This document shows positions 48,792-57,596 of a stretch of DNA of 64,000 nt, one piece after another. The stretch's first letter is position 1. Each line of letters opens with the position of its first letter. Where the stretch lies: positions 496,001 to 560,000 of the forward strand of contig CAWGGG010000004.1 of assembly GCA_963822145.1 (NCBI GenBank), read 5' to 3'. This stretch comes from UBA5072 sp963822145 (GTDB lineage Bacteria > Bacteroidota > Bacteroidia > Bacteroidales > UBA10428). A program made the translations under genes and the position numbers. The notes below the pieces were generated by a model. The model was given only the letters and a program-made list of their open reading frames with translations. It was not told where the DNA came from and ran no database searches.

Positions 48792-49937
48792 TCATGACTT
48801 AACCAGGCTGGTGATAACTCCCGCCAGAGTATTTTTATTGGGAATCAGGGAATATCTTTCCAGGAAGATCCGGTAAGCCATTTCGGTATGATCGGTTTTT
48901 TTATCCACAACTTTCAGCAATTCATTCCTGAAATCTACAGCCGTATCTGCAATAATAATCGAATGATCATGTTCAATCCCCTCAGCACCTTTGGAGGTGC
49001 TGATCAGCTGGGTTTTAAGCGCCATCGATTCCAGACATTTCAAACGTGTTCCGCTTCCATGAAGCAGAGGGACTATAGAAACGAGCGCTCTGGCGATATA
49101 TGGCTTCAGGTCATCTGCTGCACCAATTGCGCTGATATTCCTCATGGGATACTTTTCTTTCAATTCCCCATAAACTTTATCTGAACCCATACCGAGGAGC
49201 AGGAGCGGTACCTTTTCCCACAGATCATGGTTCCAAACCTCCCTGATAAACCATTCCAAACCTACCGAATTCTGATAGGCAAGGAAATTGGCCGTCATTA
49301 GAATGTAGTTTTCCTTATCACCGGAAGCTGATGTATAATCTGATTCAATCAGGAAATTGGGAATAACAGTAATCTTTTCCGGTCTAATAAAGTCGGAATG
49401 ATAAACTTTATCGTTTTCCGATACTACAATCATGGCATCTGCCTTTTTAAAATAAAATGATTCATGCCACCGGCGCATCTGGTAATCAGCATATCTCCCT
49501 AGCTTGCTTTTAAATGTATTTGCGGGACGCTGACGGGTCAGCATAGCCTGGGCATTGTGCGTTCCGTATATCACGGGTATACCTTTACTATGAAGATAGC
49601 CGATATAATGACCATAAAAGAAATAATCGATGAAGGCTACATCTATTTTATTCTTTTCAATGATTTCATCGATTAAAGAACATAGTTCCTTGTTGAGAAA
49701 AAAGAGACGATAATATGACTTTGCACGGTTGTTGGTTTTGATTTGTTTAAAATCAAACGAATAAAAAGTAATTCCCGGGAAATCCTTCTGCATAAAGGAT
49801 GCAGCGGGTAACTTGTCCGTAATGGCATGAACGGTAAGGCCCAGTTCCGACACCAATTTCAGTAACCCGTAACTCCTCAGTTTTTCCCCACCATTGGGAG
49901 GGAAGGGGGCAATCTCGGTAAGGAATAGCAAATTCAT
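48792..49937 (-). CDS. Family 4-like glycosyltransferase
   Basis: A 381-residue GT-B enzyme: N-terminal FLTEIAPFPPNGGEKLRSYG is the acceptor-domain Gly-rich loop; YGTHNAQAMLTRQRP near residue 120; VIPNFLIES near 190; C-terminal donor site VPLLHGSGTRLKCLESMA near 285. The pattern matches GT4-type enzymes that build surface glycans. It is preceded by a strong -7 element and appears to be transcribed alone. Confidence 0.87.
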   Translation of the reverse strand: MNLLFLTEIAPFPPNGGEKLRSYGLLKLVSELGLTVHAITDKLPAASFMQKDFPGITFYSFDFKQIKTNNRAKSYYRLFFLNKELCSLIDEIIEKNKIDVAFIDYFFYGHYIGYLHSKGIPVIYGTHNAQAMLTRQRPANTFKSKLGRYADYQMRRWHESFYFKKADAMIVVSENDKVYHSDFIRPEKITVIPNFLIESDYTSASGDKENYILMTANFLAYQNSVGLEWFIREVWNHDLWEKVPLLLLGMGSDKVYGELKEKYPMRNISAIGAADDLKPYIARALVSIVPLLHGSGTRLKCLESMALKTQLISTSKGAEGIEHDHSIIIADTAVDFRNELLKVVDKKTDHTEMAYRIFLERYSLIPNKNTLAGVITSLVKS

Positions 49938-49963
49938 AAAATGGGAATAATCTTTATGGAGTA

Positions 49964-49971
49964 CAAAGCTA
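49964..49971 (-). promoter_or_regulatory. Promoter -7 element (TAGCTTTG on minus strand)
   Basis: caaagcta on the plus strand reads TAGCTTTG, an exact TAnnTTTG match, 27 bases before the glycosyltransferase start at 49937. Confidence 0.5.
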
Positions 49972-50122
49972 CTTTTTTTAAGACCAATCTGTTTTATTTG
50001 TTCCTTAATATTCTTAAATTATATGTTCGTCTGGTTGGAATATGTTAATTAAAGATCTAGATTTATCTGCTGTTGGAGAACTTGATCCGGTTACCAAATC
50101 CAATAGAAACAATAAGATTCAT

Positions 50123-51909
50123 ATGAAAAAAGCAGGGAGTTTTTTGGCATTACTGGTGCTTACCATTTCTGGCCTTTGGTCGCAGGAATTCTTGCTGTAT
50201 GACCATACTTTTACCTGGCATGCAAACGATGATGAATGTGGGGGATACCATTACTGGTATGATTATGGCGATGCTCCCTCTATGAACTGGACCAGCCCTT
50301 ATGATTACCAGAATGGGTTGTTCTATTTTCGTTTTGAAATCATTGATCAACCTTCCGATGCTCCCTTTCAGCTGAATTTCTGCATTTGGGCAGAGCTTGC
50401 TGAAGATTACTCTTTTTGGAGAGAAAGCTGTGCCACGCTGAGTGATGTTCTTTCCGGACCAGGTTCGGTTTCAGCATTTAGCGGGCATGTATCTCCGGCA
50501 TGGAATGAGGGAATTGACTGGACCGATCTGACAAAGCTCTGGCGGTTCGGTAATCCCATGTGGGTGAACGGTCATAATATGGGTAATGGGCCTTATTGTA
50601 CCGATCATCCGGAGGAATGGGAAAACTATCAGTTGTATTTTCCGCTTACACTCAGGGTCACTATAATAGCCGTTGCCTAACGGGTATACATTTTCCGGAT
50701 GGGGCAATTATCCGGGAACTCCTGTACAGCCCACTCCGGATTACCGGATTGATTATGCTATGGAGAGCACCGATAAGGCCATTCCATCAACCGATGAATA
50801 TTCCTACATACGAGGATATGTCAGAGGCTATCGTAGGAAACGGGCAAAAGCTTACACTTGTCCCAGGCCGGGATGTCTATTTTCGCACCCCGTCAAAGGG
50901 CGCCTCCTTTCCCTCAGCCATTCAACATCTTGATGTGCCGTCAAGACCTGCCGCACCATCGTTCTCTATAGATTATACCAATGAAAGAACCGTTGAAGCT
51001 GTAGGTACAGCCATATTATATACGCCCAACACAGACTATTCAAATCCCGTCAGCGGAGCGGGTGCAAAGATTGCGCTTACACCGGGCAAGGATCTTTACC
51101 TCTGGGTGAAAAGCACGGCAAGTTCTTTCGCTTCCATGGATTATCACCTGGTGGTGCCTGACCGCCCTGCTGCACCATCCTATTCCGTTGATTATTCCAA
51201 TGAAAACACCAATGAGATAGTTGCTTCTGGTATTGAATACAGTCCATCGCCCGACTTGAGCGGTGCTGTTTCGGGTACCGGAAGTAATGTAGCTGTAGTT
51301 CCCGGCAGCGACTATTATTTCCGCGTGAAGCCGACTTCCTCGTCTTTTGCCAGCGGGATCTTCCATCTGCCGGTGGTTGCCAGGCCGGTCATAACAACTG
51401 CTGCCGGCGATACCGTTAATAATAACTTTACCATTGCGGTTGATTTTCACAAAGAGGTCACCGGTTTCGCTGCTGCTGATATGGAAATCACCAATGCACG
51501 CGCTGACCTGACAGGTGCCTTGACAGCGGATATCAGTCCGTTTACAAACGGGTATGTAACGGTTAGAATTTTAGCAAACGCCGTGACGCCGGGTAACTTT
51601 GCCAGCAGTGTGTTTAAAACGTATTATAAGAAACTCGTTTCTGCCATACCTGATGACAAAGGATCCGACGGATACCTAATCCTCTATCCGAGTCCAGTTA
51701 AGGATGTATTGCATGTTGAAGTTACCAGGAATCTTAAATTCCCGGTTGATATTATGATATTGAACAGCAGCGGGGCATTGGTAATGCAGAAGACCTTAAA
51801 TGACCCTGTATCGGATATGGACCTGAATCATGTTTCTCCCGGGCTATATGTTTTGAAGGCCATGGATGCTTCGGGCAAGGTATTCTTGGGTAAGGTAGTG
51901 AAGCAATAG
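50123..51909 (+). pseudogene. T9SS array paralogue 5: N-module, three IDY/YFRTK repeats, Ig-like, sorting domain; frameshifted
   Basis: A distant, oppositely oriented member of the T9SS array family. The ATG at 50123 gives a standard signal peptide (KKAGSFLALLVLTISGLWS); a start at 50042 would precede it with 27 unlikely residues. The N-module (NWTSPYDYQNGLFYFRFEI) is cut near 50680. A second frame gives NGYTFSGWGNYPG and the first repeat, and a shift near 50825 returns to a frame that runs to 51909 with two further repeats (DLYLWVKST, DYYFRVKPT), an Ig-like domain and the sorting domain (LYPSPVKDVLHVEV) ending KVVKQ. Three repeats make it the shortest family member. Confidence 0.72.
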
Positions 51910-51939
51910 ATTGGTGTTCCGCCGATCTACCATAATGTC

Positions 51940-51953
51940 GCCCCTTATGGGGC
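51940..51953. terminator. Short GC hairpin after T9SS paralogue 5
   Basis: gcccc and ggggc form a 5-bp stem with a four-base loop, 30 bases after the stop at 51909. The stem is short and the following T run is weak, so terminator activity is uncertain. Confidence 0.3.
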
Positions 51954-52087
51954 TTGGGTTTATGTTTCATGGGATGATTCTACCATAATGCCGCCACAAT
52001 TTGACCAATCCCTTGCAGGATGCCATAGAATTGCATATAAACTACACTACCAGTTATCCCGGGCTAAATAAAAGTACCTATATTTGA

Positions 52088-52273
52088 TACTCCTTCTCGG
52101 GCAAAGGATTAACCAAATCGCTGATGACCCTTAATGGGATTGTAGCTTTGCACAGCGTTTTGACACTGGATCATTCAGATATTGACATGAAAGATATACC
52201 AGCCGGCATGTACATCCTGAAAGTCATCTATGCCAATGGGAAGGAGGTAACCTGCAAGATTATTAAACTGTAG
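52088..52273 (+). pseudogene. Orphan T9SS C-terminal sorting-domain remnant
   Basis: Directly after an in-frame TGA, 61 codons encode YSFSGKGLTKSLMTL, then DIDMKDIPAGMYILKVIYAN and an end in KIIKL with stop TAG 52271-52273. This is the second half of a type A sorting domain without any signal peptide, body or start of the domain (YPNP). It resembles the C-terminus of paralogue 5 upstream, so it is probably the remains of a further deleted array member. Confidence 0.75.
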
Positions 52274-52508
52274 TTTTGCTGCTTCTTCGAAATTGTCTGA
52301 GAAACACCCGAATATTTTGACTGCGGGTGGCCAGATCTGCTTACTTTTTCACGGGTGATTTGACCAGTATACTGCATTCACGGGTGAAACACCTGATAAA
52401 CTCCATATCCGGGGGAACTCTATTTAAAAATAGTTTTTATATTTAATCCCGCTTCTGAAGCAATAAATTAACATATTTATTTTCTAAACGTATACAGTTT
52501 AAAAAACT

Positions 52509-53279
52509 ATGCCAATGAGTTCTTTACTAAGAAAAGTCATAAAGAAATTTCAACGAACATTTAGTTGTGAATACCGCAAGTACAAGGGAATAATATTGCC
52601 TCCCATTGAAATGAGACTTATGGGGGAGAAGTTTTACAACGATCAGTTCTACCTGGATTCGTCCCTGCGGGAAGGTGAAAGGTTTGTCAACAAACTCAAG
52701 GTAAATGCCGACACGGTTTTGATGGAAATCGGTTGTTCTTCTGGCAGATCGGTAATCGGACTAATTGAAAAAGTAGGCCGGATTAAAAGATATGTGGGTG
52801 TTGATGCCAATTTGAGAAATGTCAAATGGTGCAACCAATACATCGCCAGAAAACATGATTTTTGCGAGTTTCACTATATTGATTTGTGGCACATCTTATT
52901 CAATCCTAACGGATCACTCAAACTGGATGAAAATTTTAAGCTCGATTTCAAAGAGAATTCTTTTGATATACTCTACTTACAGTCTGTTCTTCCGAACAGC
53001 GTAGATTGGGAGATCAGGATATTCGCCCGGGAATATTTCAGGCTTCTCAAGCCGGGCGGAACTTTGTTCCTCACTACTTTTATCGAGGAGAATGTTCCGG
53101 AGATGACCGAAAATCCGGTTGGATACATTATGAAATGCACCTATCCCCGTCAGATTGTCCGTTTTGAGAAGAATTTCTTCCTTAAAATGTTTACAGATGC
53201 GGGCTTCGTTCTGGATACCTATGAACAGGGTACCGAGGTGGATTTCCAGTCGGCGGTATATTTCAAAAAGCCCCTTTAG
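52509..53279 (+). CDS. SAM-dependent methyltransferase B (paralogue of 39947-40708)
   Basis: A 256-residue protein. SAM site LMEIGCSSGRSVIGL near residue 72; YVGVDANLRNVKW near 96; LLKPGGTLFLTTFIEENVP near 180; YPRQIVRFEKNFF near 208; C-terminal TEVDFQSAVYF. The same order and near-identical motifs occur in the gene at 39947. As there, the neighbour is a member of the T9SS array family. Substrate unknown. The first two in-frame ATGs (52509 and 52515) are both usable. A strong bidirectional terminator follows. Confidence 0.83.
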   Translation: MPMSSLLRKVIKKFQRTFSCEYRKYKGIILPPIEMRLMGEKFYNDQFYLDSSLREGERFVNKLKVNADTVLMEIGCSSGRSVIGLIEKVGRIKRYVGVDANLRNVKWCNQYIARKHDFCEFHYIDLWHILFNPNGSLKLDENFKLDFKENSFDILYLQSVLPNSVDWEIRIFAREYFRLLKPGGTLFLTTFIEENVPEMTENPVGYIMKCTYPRQIVRFEKNFFLKMFTDAGFVLDTYEQGTEVDFQSAVYFKKPL

Positions 53280-53300
53280 GATGTATGATACATTTCATGA

Positions 53301-53331
53301 AAAAACCGGATCACTCTAAGATCCGGTTTTT
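53301..53331. terminator. Bidirectional intrinsic terminator
   Basis: An 11-bp perfect stem (aaaaaccggat and atccggttttt) with a nine-base loop and T/A tracts on both sides, between the convergent methyltransferase and PIG-L genes. Confidence 0.9.
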
Positions 53332-53356
53332 TTATTTACAAAGGGATAAAAAAATC

Positions 53357-53998
53357 TTAGAGAACAATTTTCCTGGCATAAAAGGCTTCGGCGAACATGG
53401 TGGCGGATTCCATTCCCCTCAGACGGGGCAGTGCTTTAAAGGTGGCATCGTCGAACCAATGCTTCTCGCGCTGTGATGCAAATGAATCGATGATAATGGA
53501 GTTTCTCTTGTTTACATAATCTTCTTCAAGAGGAACAAAGAGATTCGGAATACCCAGGTCGCCATCGTATTTAGGGATTTCATATTCCAGGATCAGGTGG
53601 TTTCTCCAGGTATTCCACGTCAGATCACTCACCAGCCGGTGATCCTGGTGCCTGTCATCACGATAATGGGTGAAGATAAGATCAGGCCGGAATTCTATTT
53701 TAATGGTCTCGAAAAAGTCTTTCACTTCTGCTGCCAGGAAGGGCAAAAAACCATCCCGGTAAGATTGGATGATGATATCTGCATGATTGACTTTTTCCAG
53801 GAACTTTTCAGCGCTGAGGGTTGCTTCGCGTTTTCGTATATCATTGGAAGCAAACACAACCCATTTGACCGAGTTGACAGGGTAAGTGTCAAACAACTTC
53901 AGGAGGGTACCTCCTGCACCGATCTCAATATCATCGCAGTGGGCACCCAGGCAAAGTATATTGAGGGGTTTTTTATGGTCGAGCAACAGGCCAAGCAT
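53357..53998 (-). CDS. PIG-L/LmbE-family deacetylase
   Basis: A 213-residue zinc-dependent deacetylase, acting on N-acetylated sugars. Zinc/catalytic motif AHCDDIEIG near residue 19 and the distal HxxH-type RDDRHQDHRL near 110. It is the last gene of a five-gene minus-strand operon whose other members make and modify an NDP-deoxysugar, so the substrate is likely an acetamido group on that sugar or on the glycan that carries it. Gap to the previous gene is 11 bases. Confidence 0.85.
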   Translation of the reverse strand: MLGLLLDHKKPLNILCLGAHCDDIEIGAGGTLLKLFDTYPVNSVKWVVFASNDIRKREATLSAEKFLEKVNHADIIIQSYRDGFLPFLAAEVKDFFETIKIEFRPDLIFTHYRDDRHQDHRLVSDLTWNTWRNHLILEYEIPKYDGDLGIPNLFVPLEEDYVNKRNSIIIDSFASQREKHWFDDATFKALPRLRGMESATMFAEAFYARKIVL

Positions 53999-54009
53999 AA
54001 AGTTTCAGA

Positions 54010-54804
54010 TTATTGGTGTTTTCCGTTTTCGCGCCATACTTCCCATGGTGCATTTCCTTTGGCATAGGCCTCATCCAGGGTCTGTTTGTCCTTGTATGTG
54101 TCCATACTGGCCCAGAACCCTTTGTGTTCCCATGATACAAGCCGGTTTTGCTTGATGAGACGCTGAAAAGGCTGGTTGACAAGTTCATCACCCCATTCCA
54201 TATAGTCGAAAATGTCACCCCGAAGGATGAAGTAGCCAGTATTGATATAGAGTCCTGAAGAGCCTATGTGGTTGATGCTCTTTACCAGTCCATCTTCCCG
54301 GCGCTGCACCACATGGAAGCTCTGTGTGGGTTGATAGGCCATGAAAGCGGCCGTTTTGTCCTGATGTTTCGCGAACCATTCGATCATCGCAGGAAGCTGA
54401 AGATCGGTCAAACCATCACTGTAATTGGCCAGGAACATTTCTTCGCCTTTCAGATGTTCTCTGACCGACATGAGCCTCATTCCGATATTGGAGTTAATGC
54501 CGGTATCCACAAAAGTGATTCTCCAGTCATTGATGTCGGTGTTCAGCAATTCGATATTCTTCCCGCCCTGGGTATAGACGAAATCATTGGAGATGGTTTC
54601 ATCGTAGTTGACAAAATAATTTTTGATCATATCCGCCTTATGCCCCAGGCAAAGGATGAAATCCTTGTGTCCGAAATGGGCATAATACTTCATAATGTTC
54701 CAGATGATCGGCCGGTAGCCGATGGGCACCATGGGCTTGGGGATCTGATCGGAATACTCCCTGAGGCGCATTCCCAAACCACCGCAAAAAAGAACTACTT
54801 TCAT
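54010..54804 (-). CDS. RfbF-like sugar-1-phosphate nucleotidyltransferase
   Basis: A 264-residue enzyme of the nucleotidyltransferase superfamily that joins NTP and a sugar-1-phosphate. The N-terminal activation loop FCGGLGMRLREY and PKPMVPIG are present, with IMKYYAHFGHKDFILCLGHK as in glucose-1-phosphate cytidylyltransferases (RfbF) and YSDGLTDL near 128. The usual AGGxGTRL is CGGLGMRL here. CDP-glucose formation is the closest known reaction, which would open a CDP-deoxysugar route, but the base and sugar are inferred. Confidence 0.8.
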   Translation of the reverse strand: MKVVLFCGGLGMRLREYSDQIPKPMVPIGYRPIIWNIMKYYAHFGHKDFILCLGHKADMIKNYFVNYDETISNDFVYTQGGKNIELLNTDINDWRITFVDTGINSNIGMRLMSVREHLKGEEMFLANYSDGLTDLQLPAMIEWFAKHQDKTAAFMAYQPTQSFHVVQRREDGLVKSINHIGSSGLYINTGYFILRGDIFDYMEWGDELVNQPFQRLIKQNRLVSWEHKGFWASMDTYKDKQTLDEAYAKGNAPWEVWRENGKHQ

Positions 54805-54816
54805 GGCATTATCGTT

Positions 54817-55986
54817 TTACAGGGCAAATATTTCAGGAAACACATCCATCTCATGAAGGGTTTTCGTGATTTCATCTTTATAAATACCGTTCATGATAAT
54901 AACTGCCTCTGGTTTATAATCTCTCAGAAACTTGGGTTGTACATACTTTTTACCGATACCGGGAATATAGTTATTCTCCATATGCGGGTTGATATCCACA
55001 ACATATTCAATCAGTTCAAGATCGGCAAAATTGGTGAGGAAACCCACTGATTTTGATCCTCCTCCCCATACCACGGTCTTTTTACCCTTGGCTTTTAATG
55101 CCGACAAATTCTTTCTCCAGTCATCAAGCTGTTCCCTGATTTTTATTTTGAAACTGTCCACCCGTTTTTTCTGTTCTTCAATGCTCTCCTCAATGGGGAA
55201 GGTTTTTTTGGATACCGTCGTGGTGGGTTTCGCTTCGATCAGCAGATACTGATCATTATAATCAAGATGCAGATCGAGGATTTCATATCCGGTGCTTCTG
55301 AACAGGCGGGCCAGCGATCCGGCACTGAAATAGGAACAATGTTCATAATATATATCCCAGAAGGCCTGCACATCCAGTATTCTGGTGATCTGGGGAATTT
55401 CGAAGAAGATCACCTTATTGGTCTGGTTGCCCAGTGAATCACGGATCAGCTGGAGGAAAGCCCTGGTGCCATGGATGTGTTCCAGTGTATGACGGCAACA
55501 AATAAAATCTGCCGGCAGCTTACCATGATCGGGCTTGTAGAATTCCTTGAAAAAGGTGAGGTTGGGATTGGTCTGCCGGCCATCCTGGTAGGCAGGATCA
55601 ATGCCAATACCTTTACCTTGGTTCAGCTCGGTGAGCAGATTGATAAAGTCGCCCTTGCCACAGCCGATTTCCATCAGTGTCTTTCCCTGCAGGTTATATT
55701 TCCCGATCAGGTTTTCTGAGATCTTCCTGAGATAATTCATAAAAGTAGTGGAAAATCCCTGCTGATCTTCGTAACCCAGGGTAAAATAGTCGATACTGGT
55801 ATCGAAAAGCCTGTTGAATATAAAGCCGCAGGAATGACAGAAGCCCAGTTCAATATCCTTGCGCGGAACCTGTAGGGCTTCCTCCCGGGATTTAACGGTA
55901 ACCAGACTGAATATGGGTGCGTTCCTGATCTCGAAAAATCCTTCGATTTGATTATCGCCGCAATTAGGACAATATTGATGTAACAT
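54817..55986 (-). CDS. Sugar C-methyltransferase-like enzyme (TylC3/NovU type)
   Basis: A 389-residue methyltransferase with the three-part layout of NDP-hexose C-methyltransferases. An N-terminal zinc-finger-like CPNCGD...CHSCG (residues 5-8 and about 50-54) precedes a SAM-binding core with LMEIGCGKGDFINLL near 105 and the His-containing CRHTLEHIHG near 164. A C-terminal domain carries KTVVWGGGSKSVGFLTN near 305. The family methylates keto-sugar nucleotides at C-3 (or C-5), giving branched deoxysugars. The epimerase genes before it supply or process such keto-sugars. Confidence 0.85.
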   Translation of the reverse strand: MLHQYCPNCGDNQIEGFFEIRNAPIFSLVTVKSREEALQVPRKDIELGFCHSCGFIFNRLFDTSIDYFTLGYEDQQGFSTTFMNYLRKISENLIGKYNLQGKTLMEIGCGKGDFINLLTELNQGKGIGIDPAYQDGRQTNPNLTFFKEFYKPDHGKLPADFICCRHTLEHIHGTRAFLQLIRDSLGNQTNKVIFFEIPQITRILDVQAFWDIYYEHCSYFSAGSLARLFRSTGYEILDLHLDYNDQYLLIEAKPTTTVSKKTFPIEESIEEQKKRVDSFKIKIREQLDDWRKNLSALKAKGKKTVVWGGGSKSVGFLTNFADLELIEYVVDINPHMENNYIPGIGKKYVQPKFLRDYKPEAVIIMNGIYKDEITKTLHEMDVFPEIFAL

Positions 55987-55993
55987 GTCTGGT

Positions 55994-56536
55994 TTATTTA
56001 AGAATATTGAGTGAAAAATCGGGCCATGTCTGGTCCTTTTCTGACATTACCACCGGTTGCAGTGGCATGGTGATGCCAATCTGGGGATCATTCCAGCGTA
56101 CACCGCGATCCATACCCGGCGCATAAAAATCAGTTGTGAAATAAGTAATTTCAGTATCGTCCGTAAGGGTGATGAATCCCTGGGCAAATCCCCTGGGGGA
56201 ATACAGGGCCTTATGGTTATCCACTGTAAGTTCTTCACCCACCCAATGCAGGAAAGTCGGGGAATCGGGACGGAGGTCCACGATCATGTCGAAGATGGCC
56301 CCCCGTGTGCAACGGATCATTTTGCATTCCTGGTAAGGCGCAATTTGAAAATGCAGTCCACGGAGCGTTCCCTTGAATTTGCTGAAGGAAGTGTTAATCT
56401 GGGCAATGGTAGCATCGAGTCCGTGTTCTTCCATTTCCCTTTTGCACCAGGATCTTCCAAAAAAGCCGCGGTCATCTCCAATCTTCTTGATCTCAATGAC
56501 AAAGGCACCTTTTAGTTTAGTTTCCGTAAATATCAT
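55994..56536 (-). CDS. RmlC-like dTDP-4-dehydrorhamnose 3,5-epimerase family protein with His-to-Gln change
   Basis: A 180-residue cupin epimerase. The catalytic base H62 is in LRGLHFQ and its presumed dyad partner D168 is in SEKDQ; K72 and Y132 (ITYFTTDFY) are also present. The active-site His of the usual AHGF motif is Q119 here (RGFAQGF). The protein is therefore likely active but may epimerise only one carbon or act on an atypical NDP-keto-sugar. It lies seven bases before the C-methyltransferase gene and 13 bases after the SDR gene. Confidence 0.85.
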   Translation of the reverse strand: MIFTETKLKGAFVIEIKKIGDDRGFFGRSWCKREMEEHGLDATIAQINTSFSKFKGTLRGLHFQIAPYQECKMIRCTRGAIFDMIVDLRPDSPTFLHWVGEELTVDNHKALYSPRGFAQGFITLTDDTEITYFTTDFYAPGMDRGVRWNDPQIGITMPLQPVVMSEKDQTWPDFSLNILK

Positions 56537-56549
56537 GAGCAGTACCCCT

Positions 56550-57596
56550 TTAACGTATCCATTCCAGATTGTTATTCAGCAATCCGTTATTCATCAGATG
56601 ATCCAGTACTTTCAACCGGATGAACAACGATTCGCGGTAGTTGGGATCATTGAATCCCATAGCGACCAGGTTATCCTTTATCTCTTTTACTGTGCTGATC
56701 AGATCTTCCTGCGGCTGATGATGCGGAGCCAGTTTTTTGAACAGATCAAAATTGGCCCTGTAGGATCTCTTGTCAGGCGGGGCATCTGGATTAACGGAGA
56801 TCTTTACACCTGGAATGACAGATTCAATGGCTTCAGCAAGTGCGAGTATCCTGTTATTCCATTGATTGCTACCGGTATTGACTGCCAGGAACTTACCGCC
56901 GTTTTCCGCTTTTCTCGATACGCCCCATTCGATGGCACGGGCCATGTCTTTTGTATTGATCATGGGTCGCCAGGGAGAACCGTCGCTCAGAATGGAAATT
57001 TCTCTGTTTACCAGGGCGCCGGCAACAAAATCATTCAGCACCAGGTCAAGCCTGAGCCGGTTTGTCCATCCGCAGGCCGTTGCAAATCGGTGGCAGGTGA
57101 TCGTAAAATCTTTATCAGCCAATGGCTCCAGCTCCGCTTCCGCCATAACTTTTGAGCGCGCATACGCAGTGAGCGGGTTCAGCTTGTCACCTTCCTTGCG
57201 TTCCGAATCATCGGCCAGGCCATACATACTGCAGGAAGAAGCATAAACAAACGATTTGACACCGTTGTCCTTTGCCAGTTTCGCCAGGGTAACCGCTGAA
57301 CGGTAGTTGATATCAAGGGTGATTTCTTCAAATCTGAAGCTCATAGGATCATTGGAAATCGCAGCAAGGTCAACAATCACATCAACACCCTGAAGCAGCC
57401 TGACCGGGAATTTGCGGATATCGCCGTAAACCTGGGCATCCAAGCGGACATCCGGACTGAACATGGCATTGGAAAGGCAGTGGGCAAAATAACCGATATC
57501 AAAACCAATCAATTCTGCATCCGGATATGTTTTTCTAAGGTGATTGGTAACACTGGGGCCTATATAGCCTAAATTTCCTGCGATAAGTATTTTCAT
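56550..57596 (-). CDS. Extended SDR NAD(P)-dependent epimerase/dehydratase
   Basis: A 348-residue nucleotide-sugar short-chain dehydrogenase. N-terminal cofactor site GNLGYIGPSV (residues 7-16), DLAAISNDPMS near 75, SSCSMYG near 120 with the catalytic Ser, and the YARSK YxxxK pair near 143. It probably acts as an NDP-sugar epimerase, reductase or dehydratase; the exact reaction is not fixed by sequence. It is the first gene of the operon ending at 53357. Confidence 0.85.
   Translation of the reverse strand: MKILIAGNLGYIGPSVTNHLRKTYPDAELIGFDIGYFAHCLSNAMFSPDVRLDAQVYGDIRKFPVRLLQGVDVIVDLAAISNDPMSFRFEEITLDINYRSAVTLAKLAKDNGVKSFVYASSCSMYGLADDSERKEGDKLNPLTAYARSKVMAEAELEPLADKDFTITCHRFATACGWTNRLRLDLVLNDFVAGALVNREISILSDGSPWRPMINTKDMARAIEWGVSRKAENGGKFLAVNTGSNQWNNRILALAEAIESVIPGVKISVNPDAPPDKRSYRANFDLFKKLAPHHQPQEDLISTVKEIKDNLVAMGFNDPNYRESLFIRLKVLDHLMNNGLLNNNLEWIR

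Larger units (their letters stand above)
51910..52508. other. Gene-poor region with an orphan T9SS domain remnant
   Basis: About 600 bases between T9SS paralogue 5 and a methyltransferase gene. Contents: a small hairpin at 51940-51953, a repeated ctaccataatg phrase (about 51928 and 51980), and the sorting-domain remnant at 52088-52273. No complete gene was recognised. Confidence 0.6.
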
